This document shows positions 24,465-33,713 of a stretch of 64,000 nucleotides of DNA, piece by piece (the stretch's first letter is position 1; the number at the start of each line of letters is the position of its first letter). Source of the DNA: Marinoscillum sp965229915 (GTDB lineage Bacteria; Bacteroidota; Bacteroidia; Cytophagales; Cyclobacteriaceae). The translations under genes and the position numbers were made by a program. The stretch is taken from NCBI RefSeq assembly GCF_965229915.1, contig NZ_CBDDJZ010000001.1:1798001-1862000 (forward strand), given 5' to 3'. Under the pieces are notes generated by a model, which was not told where the DNA came from, did not search any database, and was given only the letters and a program-made list of their open reading frames with translations.

Positions 24465-26195
24465 TTAATTGTAAAATTTCAGTGAAAACTCGGTACCTGC
24501 ACCCTCTTCACTGGTCACTGCGATCTCTCCTCCTACCTTCTCAATCAGCTCCTTACACAGGATCAATCCAAGACCGGACCCTTTCTCCTTCTCCGTACCA
24601 TCAGTGGTCTTATTGGTTGTTATATCAAAAAGTGAGTTCATTTTATCTGAGCTCATGCCCACACCTGTATCAGCTACTTTCACGTATGAAGCCTGACCAT
24701 TATGGGCAAGTCCCACACTTACCTTACCTCCTCTTGGAGTAAATTTGATGGCATTTTGCATCAGGTTTCGCACCACAATGCTGACCATTTGTGGGTCACT
24801 TTTTATCGTTTCTTTCGGACCAACGCTATTGACCAGTTCCACGTCCTTGGAGGTAGCCATATGCTGGAGCAATCTGAGGTTGTGATCTACCAGCTCTGAC
24901 AATTTGAACTCCTGAATAGCGGGCTCTTCTGTTTCCAGCTGTGACCTGGACCACACAAGTAGGTTGTCCAGTAGGGTGGCACTGTTTGAAAGTTGGGATT
25001 CCACATTGGCCAGTGCGCCTTTCAAATCATCCGGAATCTCAAACTCATCAATAGCCATGAAAAATCCCTGAAGTGAAGTGATTGGACTTCTCAGGTCATG
25101 AGAGATTACTGAGAACATTCTGTCCTTGGTGTGATTAGCTATCTCTAACTCTTTCGTCTGACGCTCCAGTGATTCGTTAATAGCAGCCAGTTTATCATTG
25201 TGCTTTTTAGTACGTTGCTGCCCTATCCAGATTAAAGTCACTATGACTATCACAGCTATCACCGTGATTATAAGAATAATCCTTAGCTGTGCTTTCTGCT
25301 CCTGTAGCCTTTCATTTTCCAATTCCTGGTTTTGAGCTTTGGTTTCAGCTAGTTCTTTTTCTTGCTCCAACACTTTACCCTGAAGTTCTGCTCTGGTCAA
25401 ACTCGAATTAAGACTCTCGTTGATCGAGTCTTTAGTTAAGAGTTGCTCATCTTTTTCATAGAGTTGGAGCTTTTGTTTGAGTAGCTCATTTTCTTTCTGA
25501 GCCTTCTCTGCCAACAGACGCTGGCGTTCCAGGCGTTCTGCTTCCAACTCTTTGTTGACTGTTTGAATCTGCTCTTCCTGAACTCTTTGATGGAATGTTC
25601 TGTAGAATTCGAAGTATTCTAAGGACTTTTCTACATCTCCCTTTTTCTCATAGGTCTCTGCAAGCATGCCATAAACACTCCGCATCTGTTCTTCATCGTA
25701 CTTTTCTCTGGCCAAGTCCAGAGCTTCAGTGAGGTATTCGATTGACTTGTTATAGCTGCCAAGAGAATTGTGTACGGTTGATAAGTTGATGAGAGCGGAT
25801 ATGATACCTTCGGTTTTCTTCTCGGATCGTCTGGCGGCTAGTGTTTCCGTAAATTTCTGAAGGGATTCATTGTATCTGCCAAGGTCAAAGTACAACATAC
25901 CTAAGTTGTTGTTGATCATGGCAATACCATTTTCATTTCCGACTCGTTTATTCAGAGATAGGGAGAGCTCGTAGTAAGAAGCGGCTTGTGCATAGTGGTT
26001 GTTGTTCCAATACAAGAATGCGACATCATTCAGCGCTTCTGAGGCACCCCGATAATCATTCTCTCTCTTGAGACGCTCGTACTTCTCCAAATTCTTAATT
26101 ACAACGCCCGAATCACTCCTTGACAAAGGATGGATTTGCGCATTGAGCAGGTAAGTCGAAAGTAGACATACGATCAATACAGTTAGTCTAGCCAT
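24465..26195 (-). CDS. TPR-containing sensor histidine kinase
   Basis: Sensor kinase of about 576 residues from ATG 26195 (39 bp inside the longest frame), chosen because it begins a signal peptide (MARLTVLIVCLLSTYLLNAQ). Residues numbered from the longer frame: about five TPR repeats (60-220), a long coiled coil (225-315), one transmembrane helix (about 319-338), then HisKA with phospho-acceptor H379 (FSVISHDLRSPITSLQG). The HATPase domain has NLMQNAIKFT, DTGVGM and GSGLGLILCKELI. The sensor part lies in the periplasm, so TPRs may read a protein ligand. No response regulator is adjacent. It starts 59 bp after the metalloprotease stop from 26195, or 19 bp from the alternative ATG at 26234. 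Confidence 0.9.
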   Translation of the reverse strand: MARLTVLIVCLLSTYLLNAQIHPLSRSDSGVVIKNLEKYERLKRENDYRGASEALNDVAFLYWNNNHYAQAASYYELSLSLNKRVGNENGIAMINNNLGMLYFDLGRYNESLQKFTETLAARRSEKKTEGIISALINLSTVHNSLGSYNKSIEYLTEALDLAREKYDEEQMRSVYGMLAETYEKKGDVEKSLEYFEFYRTFHQRVQEEQIQTVNKELEAERLERQRLLAEKAQKENELLKQKLQLYEKDEQLLTKDSINESLNSSLTRAELQGKVLEQEKELAETKAQNQELENERLQEQKAQLRIILIITVIAVIVIVTLIWIGQQRTKKHNDKLAAINESLERQTKELEIANHTKDRMFSVISHDLRSPITSLQGFFMAIDEFEIPDDLKGALANVESQLSNSATLLDNLLVWSRSQLETEEPAIQEFKLSELVDHNLRLLQHMATSKDVELVNSVGPKETIKSDPQMVSIVVRNLMQNAIKFTPRGGKVSVGLAHNGQASYVKVADTGVGMSSDKMNSLFDITTNKTTDGTEKEKGSGLGLILCKELIEKVGGEIAVTSEEGAGTEFSLKFYN

Positions 26196-26253
26196 AACAG
26201 CACTAAAGTAAGTAATCGTATGTCTATAGTTCAAAATTTTTAGGTGAATGAGC

Positions 26254-28707
26254 TTATTTAGGGTTTAAAACTTGATTAATACGCTCTGAAAGATCTTCGA
26301 GATGGTATTTCGACATGGTATCAGACTGCCTTGAAATGCCTCTATCGATCTCACCTTTAAGCACTTTGAGGTTTCCTCTAGCCAACGAAGGTATGTCCGT
26401 AGTGCGTACATCTTCATCCTCAGAATTGACCAGTTCGCCTAAAGTTTCCACCATTGCCTTTTGCAGATTTCGGCGGTAAGTGTCAATGCTACGACCGGTT
26501 CTAACTTCGCTGTACACGCCTCTTCTCAGATCATAAAACATAGCAGCGGCTGAGTAGGCATCATTCCCATTTAGCGCTTCATTTTCTATCATTCGTTTCA
26601 GACGATCATCATCCATCAACCTATTGAGCGTTCTTGTTTGTAGCGATTTGATTCGATCTACGATACCATCTTGCTCTATTCTGCCCAGTATCTCAGGATC
26701 TACCATCCACTCCGGAGTTTCAAAAAGATACTCATTTAGAAATTTGATCGCTCTTTTCTGCTTATCCAGTTCTACGTGTGTGTACACAGCTCCGTCCTGA
26801 TCAGCCGTCTTAAAAAACTCATAAACTCCACCAACATTGGCTGTTACATGTCCCATGTATCGGTTATACTGACCTATCACATTGCTGTACAGCTCATCCA
26901 GATCATCATAGTTCTCCCCTTCCTGGGTACCCCACTCGATCAGTCGGTCTTTGATACGCTTCAGGTTGGCAATACCAAGCTCAGAAGCAATCATGCTATC
27001 ATCTCCCAGGTCCTCGGTTTGTGCGGACGGATCCACCACTCCTCCACGTTGCCTTCCATAGCGATATAGAGGATCTCCGGCTTTTTCCAATATCCAGGCA
27101 TTCAGTGTGGTTTCCTCCTGCTCAGCTGTTTCTACATCCGGGATTGGTCGGTATCCATACCATATTGCCCAATCATCATACTCCCCGATACCAGGAAAGA
27201 AACTGGTGATCCCATCTCCTGGCTGTGCCACATAGTTAAACCTGGCGTAATCCATGATAGAAGGAGCAGTGCCGTGAGTAGAGGTAAATGACGGGGATCT
27301 TAGTGAGTCTACTGGATATCCTACTGATGAACCCATATTGTGAGGTAGTCCCAATGTATGCCCCACTTCGTGAGCTGCCACAAATCGAATGAGCTCACCC
27401 ATGATTTCATCTTCAAACTTGATACCTCTAGCTGTTTCATTGATAGCTGCCGTTTGAACAAAATACCAGTTTCTCAGTAGGTTCATCACATTGTGATACC
27501 ACAAGATGTCGCTTTCCAGGATTTCTCCCGTACGTGGGTCATGTACATGGGGTCCCTGTGCATTCTGAATATCGGTAGCTATGTATCGGATCACGGAGTA
27601 TCGCACATCCTCTGGGCTCCAATCAGGATCTTCCTCAGGTGTCGGTGCATCCTTGGCGATGATCGCGTTTTTCAAGCCGGCTTTCTCAAACGAACGCTGC
27701 CAGTCCTCTACTCCTTTCTTAATATATGGTCTCCATTTCTCCGGAGTAGCTGGGTCGATATAGTAAACAATCGGTTTTACAGGCTCTACAGCCTCGCCGT
27801 TATTGAAAGCATCCCAATCGCTTGGCTCAAGTCTCCATCTGGTGATAAACCGGTTTCTAGCTGCTTTTTGCTCATCCAGGGAGTAGTCCAATTGACTAAT
27901 GGAAAAATATCCTACCCGATCATCATGGTTACGTGGAACCATCGGGTCCTCTGGCAATAGAATGAATGATTGATTCATTTCTATGGAAAGCGTTCCAGTG
28001 AGTTGATTGTCAGGTATTTCAGATCCCTTATAGGTCAATACGTGACGCACTTCTACGTTTTCAGGGAAAGCTTTCACCCAGTTGATCATCGATCTCCCTT
28101 TATCTACTGTGGAGATTTTGAACTGTTTCCTCTGGTAATCATAGAGCGCCCCGATCATAGGAACGTCCGTCGTGAAAAAGTTTTCAATGTCGATAATATA
28201 TGAGGCAGAGTCTTTACCCAAAGCTTCAATCTTGAAAGACTCGATAACTGGCTCAAAGTTGTTATTGACCACCGATCTGTAGATGGGATCGTCCTCACTG
28301 GCTACTGAATTGTAGCTCACTGATCGCATGATGATATTGTTGTCTTTTCGTTGAAAACGTATCACCTGCTGTGGACGCGATTTCATTCCCGCTCCACCAA
28401 AATTAAGACCTTTCACATGTCCTGATATTCTAGAAACAATCAGAATCTCCTTATCCAAAATCTCTGATGGCAGCTCAAAATAGTACTTATCTTCTACCTT
28501 ATGGAAGGTGAAAAGTCCCTCATCGGTTTTGGCCTTATCGGTGATTACCTCCGAGTAGCTCTTGAATGGGCCTTTGTCTTTTTTCTTTGGTGTCTCTGCT
28601 GCATCCTTTTTCTTCTTCTTTCCGAAAAGTTGAGCATGGGTTGGTGTGGACACGACTGCCAACGCCATAACGGTCATTAACACAATCGCTGTTTTGTTTA
28701 TTCTCAT
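26254..28707 (-). CDS. Secreted zinc metalloprotease of the DUF5117/DUF4953 type
   Basis: Exported metalloprotease-like protein of 817 residues with a signal peptide (MRINKTAIVLMTVMALAVVSTPTHAQ) and a basic KKKKK stretch right after it. The centre holds the zinc motif HEVGHTLGLPH starting at H446, matching HExxHxxGxxH of metzincins. N-terminal (DUF5118/5117) and long C-terminal regions match Bacteroidota-only zinc-dependent proteases. Its substrate is unknown; it acts in the periplasm or on the surface. It is the first gene of an apparent operon with the TPR kinase and the OmpL47-like protein. No promoter motif was clear in the 222-bp upstream gap. Confidence 0.88.
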   Translation of the reverse strand: MRINKTAIVLMTVMALAVVSTPTHAQLFGKKKKKDAAETPKKKDKGPFKSYSEVITDKAKTDEGLFTFHKVEDKYYFELPSEILDKEILIVSRISGHVKGLNFGGAGMKSRPQQVIRFQRKDNNIIMRSVSYNSVASEDDPIYRSVVNNNFEPVIESFKIEALGKDSASYIIDIENFFTTDVPMIGALYDYQRKQFKISTVDKGRSMINWVKAFPENVEVRHVLTYKGSEIPDNQLTGTLSIEMNQSFILLPEDPMVPRNHDDRVGYFSISQLDYSLDEQKAARNRFITRWRLEPSDWDAFNNGEAVEPVKPIVYYIDPATPEKWRPYIKKGVEDWQRSFEKAGLKNAIIAKDAPTPEEDPDWSPEDVRYSVIRYIATDIQNAQGPHVHDPRTGEILESDILWYHNVMNLLRNWYFVQTAAINETARGIKFEDEIMGELIRFVAAHEVGHTLGLPHNMGSSVGYPVDSLRSPSFTSTHGTAPSIMDYARFNYVAQPGDGITSFFPGIGEYDDWAIWYGYRPIPDVETAEQEETTLNAWILEKAGDPLYRYGRQRGGVVDPSAQTEDLGDDSMIASELGIANLKRIKDRLIEWGTQEGENYDDLDELYSNVIGQYNRYMGHVTANVGGVYEFFKTADQDGAVYTHVELDKQKRAIKFLNEYLFETPEWMVDPEILGRIEQDGIVDRIKSLQTRTLNRLMDDDRLKRMIENEALNGNDAYSAAAMFYDLRRGVYSEVRTGRSIDTYRRNLQKAMVETLGELVNSEDEDVRTTDIPSLARGNLKVLKGEIDRGISRQSDTMSKYHLEDLSERINQVLNPK

Positions 28708-28833
28708 TCTATCCTCTTTTTAAATTTTACTTACGAACTAAAGTATAACAGCAAAGTTTTAATCTCCGATCAAAATCCACAGACGGCTAATAACTCTTTT
28801 AAACCCTTGATAAATGACTTATGTAGTGATTGG

Positions 28834-28851
28834 GGGTGATATGTATCACCT
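28834..28851 (+). promoter_or_regulatory. Candidate Crp/Fnr-family operator
   Basis: Perfect inverted repeat GGTGATATGTATCACC (28835-28850). It contains GTGA-N6-TCAC, the core of the CRP site, and TGAT-N4-ATCA, the core of the FNR site. It is 79 bp before the ATG of the CoA-disulfide-reductase-like gene. Confidence 0.5.
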
Positions 28852-28929
28852 TACAGAGTCACCAATGTTACAATCAGCCTTTTCATTACTAATAACCTTT
28901 GCTTCTGAAGTAACGAATGGGAGTAAAGC

Positions 28930-30603
28930 ATGAAAAGGAACAGAATACTAATTATCGGAGGACTATCTGCGGGTCCATCTGCGGCAGCCAAAGCCAGGCG
29001 TATCGATGAAAACGCTGAAATTCTGCTATTTGAAAAGACAGCACATATCAGCTATGCTACCTGTGGCATACCTTATGCCCTATCGGGCCAAATCCAATCA
29101 CGAGACAAATTAATAGTAGTGCAGCCAAATCAGCTGATCGAACGATTCAAAATTAAGCTACACCTAAATGAGCCCGTGACAGATATTGACCCGAATGCAC
29201 ACATGGTTTACACGCACAAAGGAGCCTACCAATACGACAAGCTCATTGTAGCCACTGGCGGTAGGGCGATTTTGCCACCCATAGAGGGAATTGAGAATTA
29301 TCACCATTGGGCGCATGCCAAAACACTCGAGGATTTTGATAAAATAATGAAACAGGATGTGGTTGCTAAATCTGATCACATCACCATCATAGGAGCGGGA
29401 TTAATAGGGCTGGAGAATGCTGAGAACCTGGTAAAAGTTGGGAAAAAGGTAACGGTAATCGAATTGGGCGACCAAATCCTAGCTAATTGGGATCTCAAAT
29501 TTGCTCGAATGGCTGAAAATGTTTTGTTGGAAAACGGCATAGATCTCAGACTAAGAACAAGCGTAGTGGGTGTAGACGCTTCCACCAATGAATTGATTCT
29601 CAATAATGGAGAAAGGCTATACACTGATTATACATTAATTGGTATTAGTATCCGCCCAAATACAGAACTGCTTACATCCAAGGGTGCAGACCATCTACCC
29701 AATGGAGCGCTCATTGTCAATGAAAAAATGGAAACCTCACTAAAGGATATCTATGCCGCTGGTGACTGTGCGAGCATCTCACACAAAATCACGGGTGACC
29801 CAGGCTGGTTTCCCATGGGTACACATTCCAATAAAGGAGGTAGGACTGCTGGGGCCAATGCCGCTGGAAGAGTAGAAACCTTTGATGGCGGGTACGGTAC
29901 GGCCATTATGAAACTGTTCAATTATACCATCGCCAGAACAGGGATGGGGCCACGCGAACTAAAAAGAAAAGGTATTGAGTTCAATTCATCATTTACCATA
30001 ACAGGTACAACACCAGGTTTCTATCCTGATCAGAAAGACATGTTCTTGGAAATCTACTTTGACCCCAAATCCAGAGCTCTACTAGGTGCAGAACTAATGG
30101 GTGAAAGAGGAGTGGACAAACGGGTGGATGTGTTATCAACCGCCATTTATGCTAAGCTCACGATTGATGACCTACCCAAGCTGGACCTTGCCTATGCTCC
30201 ACCATTCTCACCTGCAAAAGATCCGGTGATTGTAGCGGGTTTTGTGGCAGGTAATAGCCTGGCAGAAGGATACCACGAGGTATCAGTAACAACAGCACAT
30301 GAGACTTTTAGCAATCCTAATGTCTCCAATTACGCTATTTTGGATGTAAGAAATCCTTCGGAAATACATAAAAGTGGCATGATAGAAGACGCCATCAATA
30401 TTCCTTTAGATGACTTGCGGGACCGGCTGACCGAACTTAACAAAAAACAACACCTGTTCGTCTACTGTGCCAAAGGTCTGAGAGGATATCTGGCCAGTCT
30501 GATATTATTACATCATGGCTTTGAAAATGTGAGCAATATTGGAGGGGGATTTACTGCCTGGAACAAAATCATTGGCAAATCTAAATTCATCGAGTTGGTA
30601 TGA
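28930..30603 (+). CDS. CoA-disulfide reductase-like flavoprotein with C-terminal rhodanese domain
   Basis: FAD/NAD(P)H oxidoreductase of 557 residues in the CoA-disulfide reductase / NADH-dependent persulfide reductase group. FAD-binding IIGGLSAGPSAAAKARR is at the N-terminus and a redox Cys C45 lies in YATCGIPYA. The NAD site is GAGLIGLENAENL, with the FAD motif YAAGDCAS. The C-terminal rhodanese domain (about 460-557) has catalytic C513 in YCAKGLRG, after AILDVRNPSEI. Such fusions reduce CoA-disulfide, CoA-persulfide or polysulfide. A Crp/Fnr-like operator lies upstream, suggesting control by oxygen or sulfur state (inference). It stands alone on its strand. Confidence 0.87.
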   Translation: MKRNRILIIGGLSAGPSAAAKARRIDENAEILLFEKTAHISYATCGIPYALSGQIQSRDKLIVVQPNQLIERFKIKLHLNEPVTDIDPNAHMVYTHKGAYQYDKLIVATGGRAILPPIEGIENYHHWAHAKTLEDFDKIMKQDVVAKSDHITIIGAGLIGLENAENLVKVGKKVTVIELGDQILANWDLKFARMAENVLLENGIDLRLRTSVVGVDASTNELILNNGERLYTDYTLIGISIRPNTELLTSKGADHLPNGALIVNEKMETSLKDIYAAGDCASISHKITGDPGWFPMGTHSNKGGRTAGANAAGRVETFDGGYGTAIMKLFNYTIARTGMGPRELKRKGIEFNSSFTITGTTPGFYPDQKDMFLEIYFDPKSRALLGAELMGERGVDKRVDVLSTAIYAKLTIDDLPKLDLAYAPPFSPAKDPVIVAGFVAGNSLAEGYHEVSVTTAHETFSNPNVSNYAILDVRNPSEIHKSGMIEDAINIPLDDLRDRLTELNKKQHLFVYCAKGLRGYLASLILLHHGFENVSNIGGGFTAWNKIIGKSKFIELV

Positions 30604-30613
30604 TATAAAACAA

Positions 30614-30639
30614 AAAAAGGGAGTGCTGACTCCCTTTTT
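30614..30639. terminator. Bidirectional terminator between the rhodanese fusion gene and lpdA
   Basis: Stem AAAAAGGGAGT/ACTCCCTTTTT (30614-30624 with 30629-30639), loop GCTG, with T-rich tails on both strands; it ends both convergent genes. Confidence 0.85.
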
Positions 30640-30668
30640 GTTTTTCTAAAATACAATACTCAGCACTC

Positions 30669-32066
30669 TTAAATATGGAGAGGTCTATTATCTGTTGCGG
30701 CCAGGCAAGCCTCTTTTACAGCCTCCATATAAGTAGGGTGTGCATGAGACATCCGAGCTACATCTTCAGCAGATGCGCGATATTCCATGGCAGTTACACC
30801 TGTGGCTATCATATCTGCTGCCCGTGCTCCGATGATGTGCATACCTAAAATCTCATCCGTTTCCTTATCAGCAAGCACTTTAACCATGCCATCCACATCC
30901 ATGGATGCTCTCGCTCTGCCAAGTGCCTTGTATGGAAATTTACCAGTCTTGTATTTTCGTCCTTGCTCCTTTAGTTGCTCTTCCGTAAACCCGACACTTG
31001 CCACTTCCGGCCAGGTATACACTACACCAGGTATCAGGTTATAGTTGATGTGCGGTTTCTGTCCAGCCATTTGTTCGGCCACAAAAACACCTTCCTCCTC
31101 AGCTTTGTGAGCTAGCATAGCTCCTTTGATCACATCGCCAATAGCCCAGATGTTATCCGCACTGGTTTTAAGGTGATCATCTACTTCAATCTGTCCTCGG
31201 TCGTTGGTTTTAATCCCTACATTATCCAGGCCGAGACCTTCAGTATACGGTTTTCTTCCGATAGACACCAGGCAGTAATCACCTTTTAACTCAAGGTTGT
31301 CACCTTTTGAACTTTCGGCTTTTACTGTCACTTCTTTACCCTTGGCTTCTACAGATGTCACTTTATGACTGGTATAGATGTCAAAACCAAGCTTTTTGAG
31401 TGACTTTTGGAGTTCTTTACCCATCGTGCCATCCATAGATGGTATGAGGTTATCCAGATATTCCACCACAGAAACTTTCGCTCCAAGGCGAGCATAAACA
31501 GAACCGAGCTCCATCCCAATCACACCACCACCAATCACAATCATGTGCTTTGGCACTTCTTTCAGTTCGAGTGCTTCGGTGCTGGTAATTACCCGCTTCT
31601 TATCCAACTTGATAAAAGGAAGAGAGGCTGGCTTTGAGCCCGTAGCAATTATGATCTTTTCTGAAGATATCTCCTTTTTATCTTTACCTGAGGTAATAAC
31701 AATGGTGTTTTTGTCTTTAAAAGATCCCACTCCTTCATGAACATCTATTTTGTTCTTTTTCATCAGGAATGATATACCCTCCACGTTTTGCTTCACCACG
31801 TCTGCCTTGCGTCCAATCATCTGCTTGAGGTTGACTTTTGGCTTAGGAATATCAATACCATGCTCCTTGAAGGTATGTTCTGCATTGTGAAAATGCTCTG
31901 ACGAGTCCAACAAAGCTTTGGACGGGATACATCCGACATTGAGGCAAGTACCTCCCAGAGTGGGGTATTTCTCTATGATGGCGGTTTTGAATCCTAGCTG
32001 AGCTGCTCTAATGGCTGCTACGTATCCACCAGGTCCAGAACCAATGACTGTTACATCGTAATCCAT
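30669..32066 (-). CDS. lpdA: Dihydrolipoyl dehydrogenase (E3)
   Basis: E3 flavoprotein that reoxidises dihydrolipoamide and makes NADH; 465 residues, the usual length. FAD site VIGSGPGGYVAAIRAAQLG, redox-active disulfide C41/C46 in GGTCLNVGCIPSK, NAD site VIGGGVIGMELGSVYARLG, and the C-terminal His-Glu dyad in HAHPTYMEAVKEA. As the last gene after sucA and odhB on the same strand, it serves the 2-oxoglutarate dehydrogenase complex and may also serve pyruvate dehydrogenase. A 92-bp gap with a structured hairpin separates it from odhB. Confidence 0.97.
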   Translation of the reverse strand: MDYDVTVIGSGPGGYVAAIRAAQLGFKTAIIEKYPTLGGTCLNVGCIPSKALLDSSEHFHNAEHTFKEHGIDIPKPKVNLKQMIGRKADVVKQNVEGISFLMKKNKIDVHEGVGSFKDKNTIVITSGKDKKEISSEKIIIATGSKPASLPFIKLDKKRVITSTEALELKEVPKHMIVIGGGVIGMELGSVYARLGAKVSVVEYLDNLIPSMDGTMGKELQKSLKKLGFDIYTSHKVTSVEAKGKEVTVKAESSKGDNLELKGDYCLVSIGRKPYTEGLGLDNVGIKTNDRGQIEVDDHLKTSADNIWAIGDVIKGAMLAHKAEEEGVFVAEQMAGQKPHINYNLIPGVVYTWPEVASVGFTEEQLKEQGRKYKTGKFPYKALGRARASMDVDGMVKVLADKETDEILGMHIIGARAADMIATGVTAMEYRASAEDVARMSHAHPTYMEAVKEACLAATDNRPLHI

Positions 32067-32085
32067 TTTTGTAGTATTTATAGAA

Positions 32086-32141
32086 AGTCAGCTTCCGGTG
32101 TGGGGCTACCGATGCGGAGCAACATAGCGGAGAGGCTGACT
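32086..32141. repeat. Structured inverted repeat between odhB and lpdA
   Basis: AGTCAGC/GCTGACT arms (32086-32092 with 32135-32141) close a GC-rich insert of about 42 nt with further small pairings. No T tract follows. It may set the odhB/lpdA mRNA ratio or be a repeated palindromic element. Confidence 0.5.
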
Positions 32142-32158
32142 CAAATTAGTATCAAAAA

Positions 32159-33703
32159 TTAAACTCCCAGAAGAAGCCTTGTCGGATCTTCCAGTAATTC
32201 CTTCACTCGCACCAGGAAGCTTACTGATTCCCTGCCATCAATTACTCTATGGTCATAAGAAAGTGCCACGTACATGATTGGCCTTACTACAATTTCACCC
32301 TCCTCTACCACTGGTCTCTGCACGATATTGTGCATGCCTAGTATAGCCGATTGAGGGGCATTGATAATTGGTGTGGAGAGCATTGATCCAAATATTCCAC
32401 CATTGGTAATGGTGAAAGTCCCACCTTGCATTTCATCTATGCTCAGCTTACCATCTCTGGCTTTGGTAGCTAATCGCACCACTTCTTTCTCTATCTGCTC
32501 AAAGCTCAACTGTTCGGCATTTCTAATAACTGGGACAACCAACCCTTTTGGAGTTGATACTGCAATGGATACATCACAGTAATCATGATAGACCAGTTCC
32601 TCTCCGTCGATAGCTGCTCCAACGGCTGGCCAGTCCTGAAGAGCCATACAAACAGCCTTGGTGAAGAAAGACATAAAACCAAGTCCTACTTCATGCTTCT
32701 CCTTGAAGCTCTCCTTGTATTTTTTACGGATGTCCATGATCGGCTGCATGTTCACCTCATTGAAGGTGGTCAGCATGGCCGTTTCATTCTTTACAGAAAC
32801 TAACCTCTTGGATATGGTCTTCCGCAGTGAAGACATTTTTTCACGCTTCTGTTCTCTGCTCACACCAGTATTAAAGATCGGTGCATCATACGCAGGTTTA
32901 GAAGGTTTTGCTTCCTCTTTCTTTGGAGCAGATTTTGGTGCTTCCTGCTTCGGAGCACTTTTTTCTGCATTCATAGCATCTTCTTTGGTGATGCGTCCGT
33001 CCTTGCCAGTGCCTTTTACCTGATCCGCGGAAATTCCTTTTTCCTGAAGGATCTTAGCTGCAGCTGGTGAAGCGTGGCCTGTGGCATAGGTCTCGTTAGA
33101 ACTCGTCTCTGCAGAGCTGCTCTCATCGGAGCTGGAAGTATCCGAAGAACCGGATGATTCTACACCCTCTGCTACTTCGATTTTGCAGATCAACGCGCCA
33201 ATTTCAAGTGTCTCTCCCTCCTCGGCAATGATTTCCAACTTTCCGCTGGCCTCAGCCGTGAGTTCGAAAGTGGCTTTATCAGACTCAATCTCGGCTATTA
33301 CTTCATCCAACTCCACCATGTCACCATTTGACTTGGTCCAGCCAGAGATGGTCACCTCATTGATGGATTCGCCCACCGCCGGAACATGCATCTCTTTCAC
33401 CTCTCCTGTTGGTTTAGCTTCTTTCTTTTCCTCCTCTTTAGGAGCAGGTTCCTCAGATTGCTCAGCTTTTGACTCATCTATTTCGCAAAGGACACCACCG
33501 ATCTCCAGTGTATCACCTTCCTGAGCTTTTATTTTCAATTGGCCAGCTGCCTCAGCAGTCACCTCAAAGGTGGCTTTGTCTGATTCGAGCTCGCAAATCA
33601 CCTCATCCATTTCCACTATGTCGCCATCTTGCTTCATCCACTGGGCAATGGTTACCTCGGAGATTGATTCACCTACCGCCGGCACTTTCATTTCAAGGCT
33701 CAT
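32159..33703 (-). CDS. odhB: 2-oxoglutarate dehydrogenase E2, dihydrolipoyl succinyltransferase, with two lipoyl domains
   Basis: E2 component, 514 residues. Two lipoyl domains are present: residues ~1-77 (lipoyl Lys in ELESDKATFEV) and ~105-180 (EIESDKATFEL), joined by an E/K/A-rich linker. A Ser-rich linker leads to the E1/E3-binding domain (about 212-248: SPAAAKILQEKGISADQVKG). After a second Lys/Pro/Ala linker comes the catalytic acyltransferase domain with the active-site SYDHRVIDGRE. It forms the core that passes succinyl groups to CoA in the TCA cycle. Most bacterial E2o proteins have one lipoyl domain. The gene starts 10 bp after sucA. Confidence 0.95.
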   Translation of the reverse strand: MSLEMKVPAVGESISEVTIAQWMKQDGDIVEMDEVICELESDKATFEVTAEAAGQLKIKAQEGDTLEIGGVLCEIDESKAEQSEEPAPKEEEKKEAKPTGEVKEMHVPAVGESINEVTISGWTKSNGDMVELDEVIAEIESDKATFELTAEASGKLEIIAEEGETLEIGALICKIEVAEGVESSGSSDTSSSDESSSAETSSNETYATGHASPAAAKILQEKGISADQVKGTGKDGRITKEDAMNAEKSAPKQEAPKSAPKKEEAKPSKPAYDAPIFNTGVSREQKREKMSSLRKTISKRLVSVKNETAMLTTFNEVNMQPIMDIRKKYKESFKEKHEVGLGFMSFFTKAVCMALQDWPAVGAAIDGEELVYHDYCDVSIAVSTPKGLVVPVIRNAEQLSFEQIEKEVVRLATKARDGKLSIDEMQGGTFTITNGGIFGSMLSTPIINAPQSAILGMHNIVQRPVVEEGEIVVRPIMYVALSYDHRVIDGRESVSFLVRVKELLEDPTRLLLGV

Positions 33704-33713
33704 AATTGTTAGT

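Noticed and set aside
27493..27960. 155-residue open frame on the plus strand
   Set aside because: Lies wholly antisense inside the metalloprotease gene, with no recognisable domain.
32658..33524. Several Ser/Ala-rich frames antisense to odhB
   Set aside because: Shadows of the lipoyl and linker repeats; no start context or domain.
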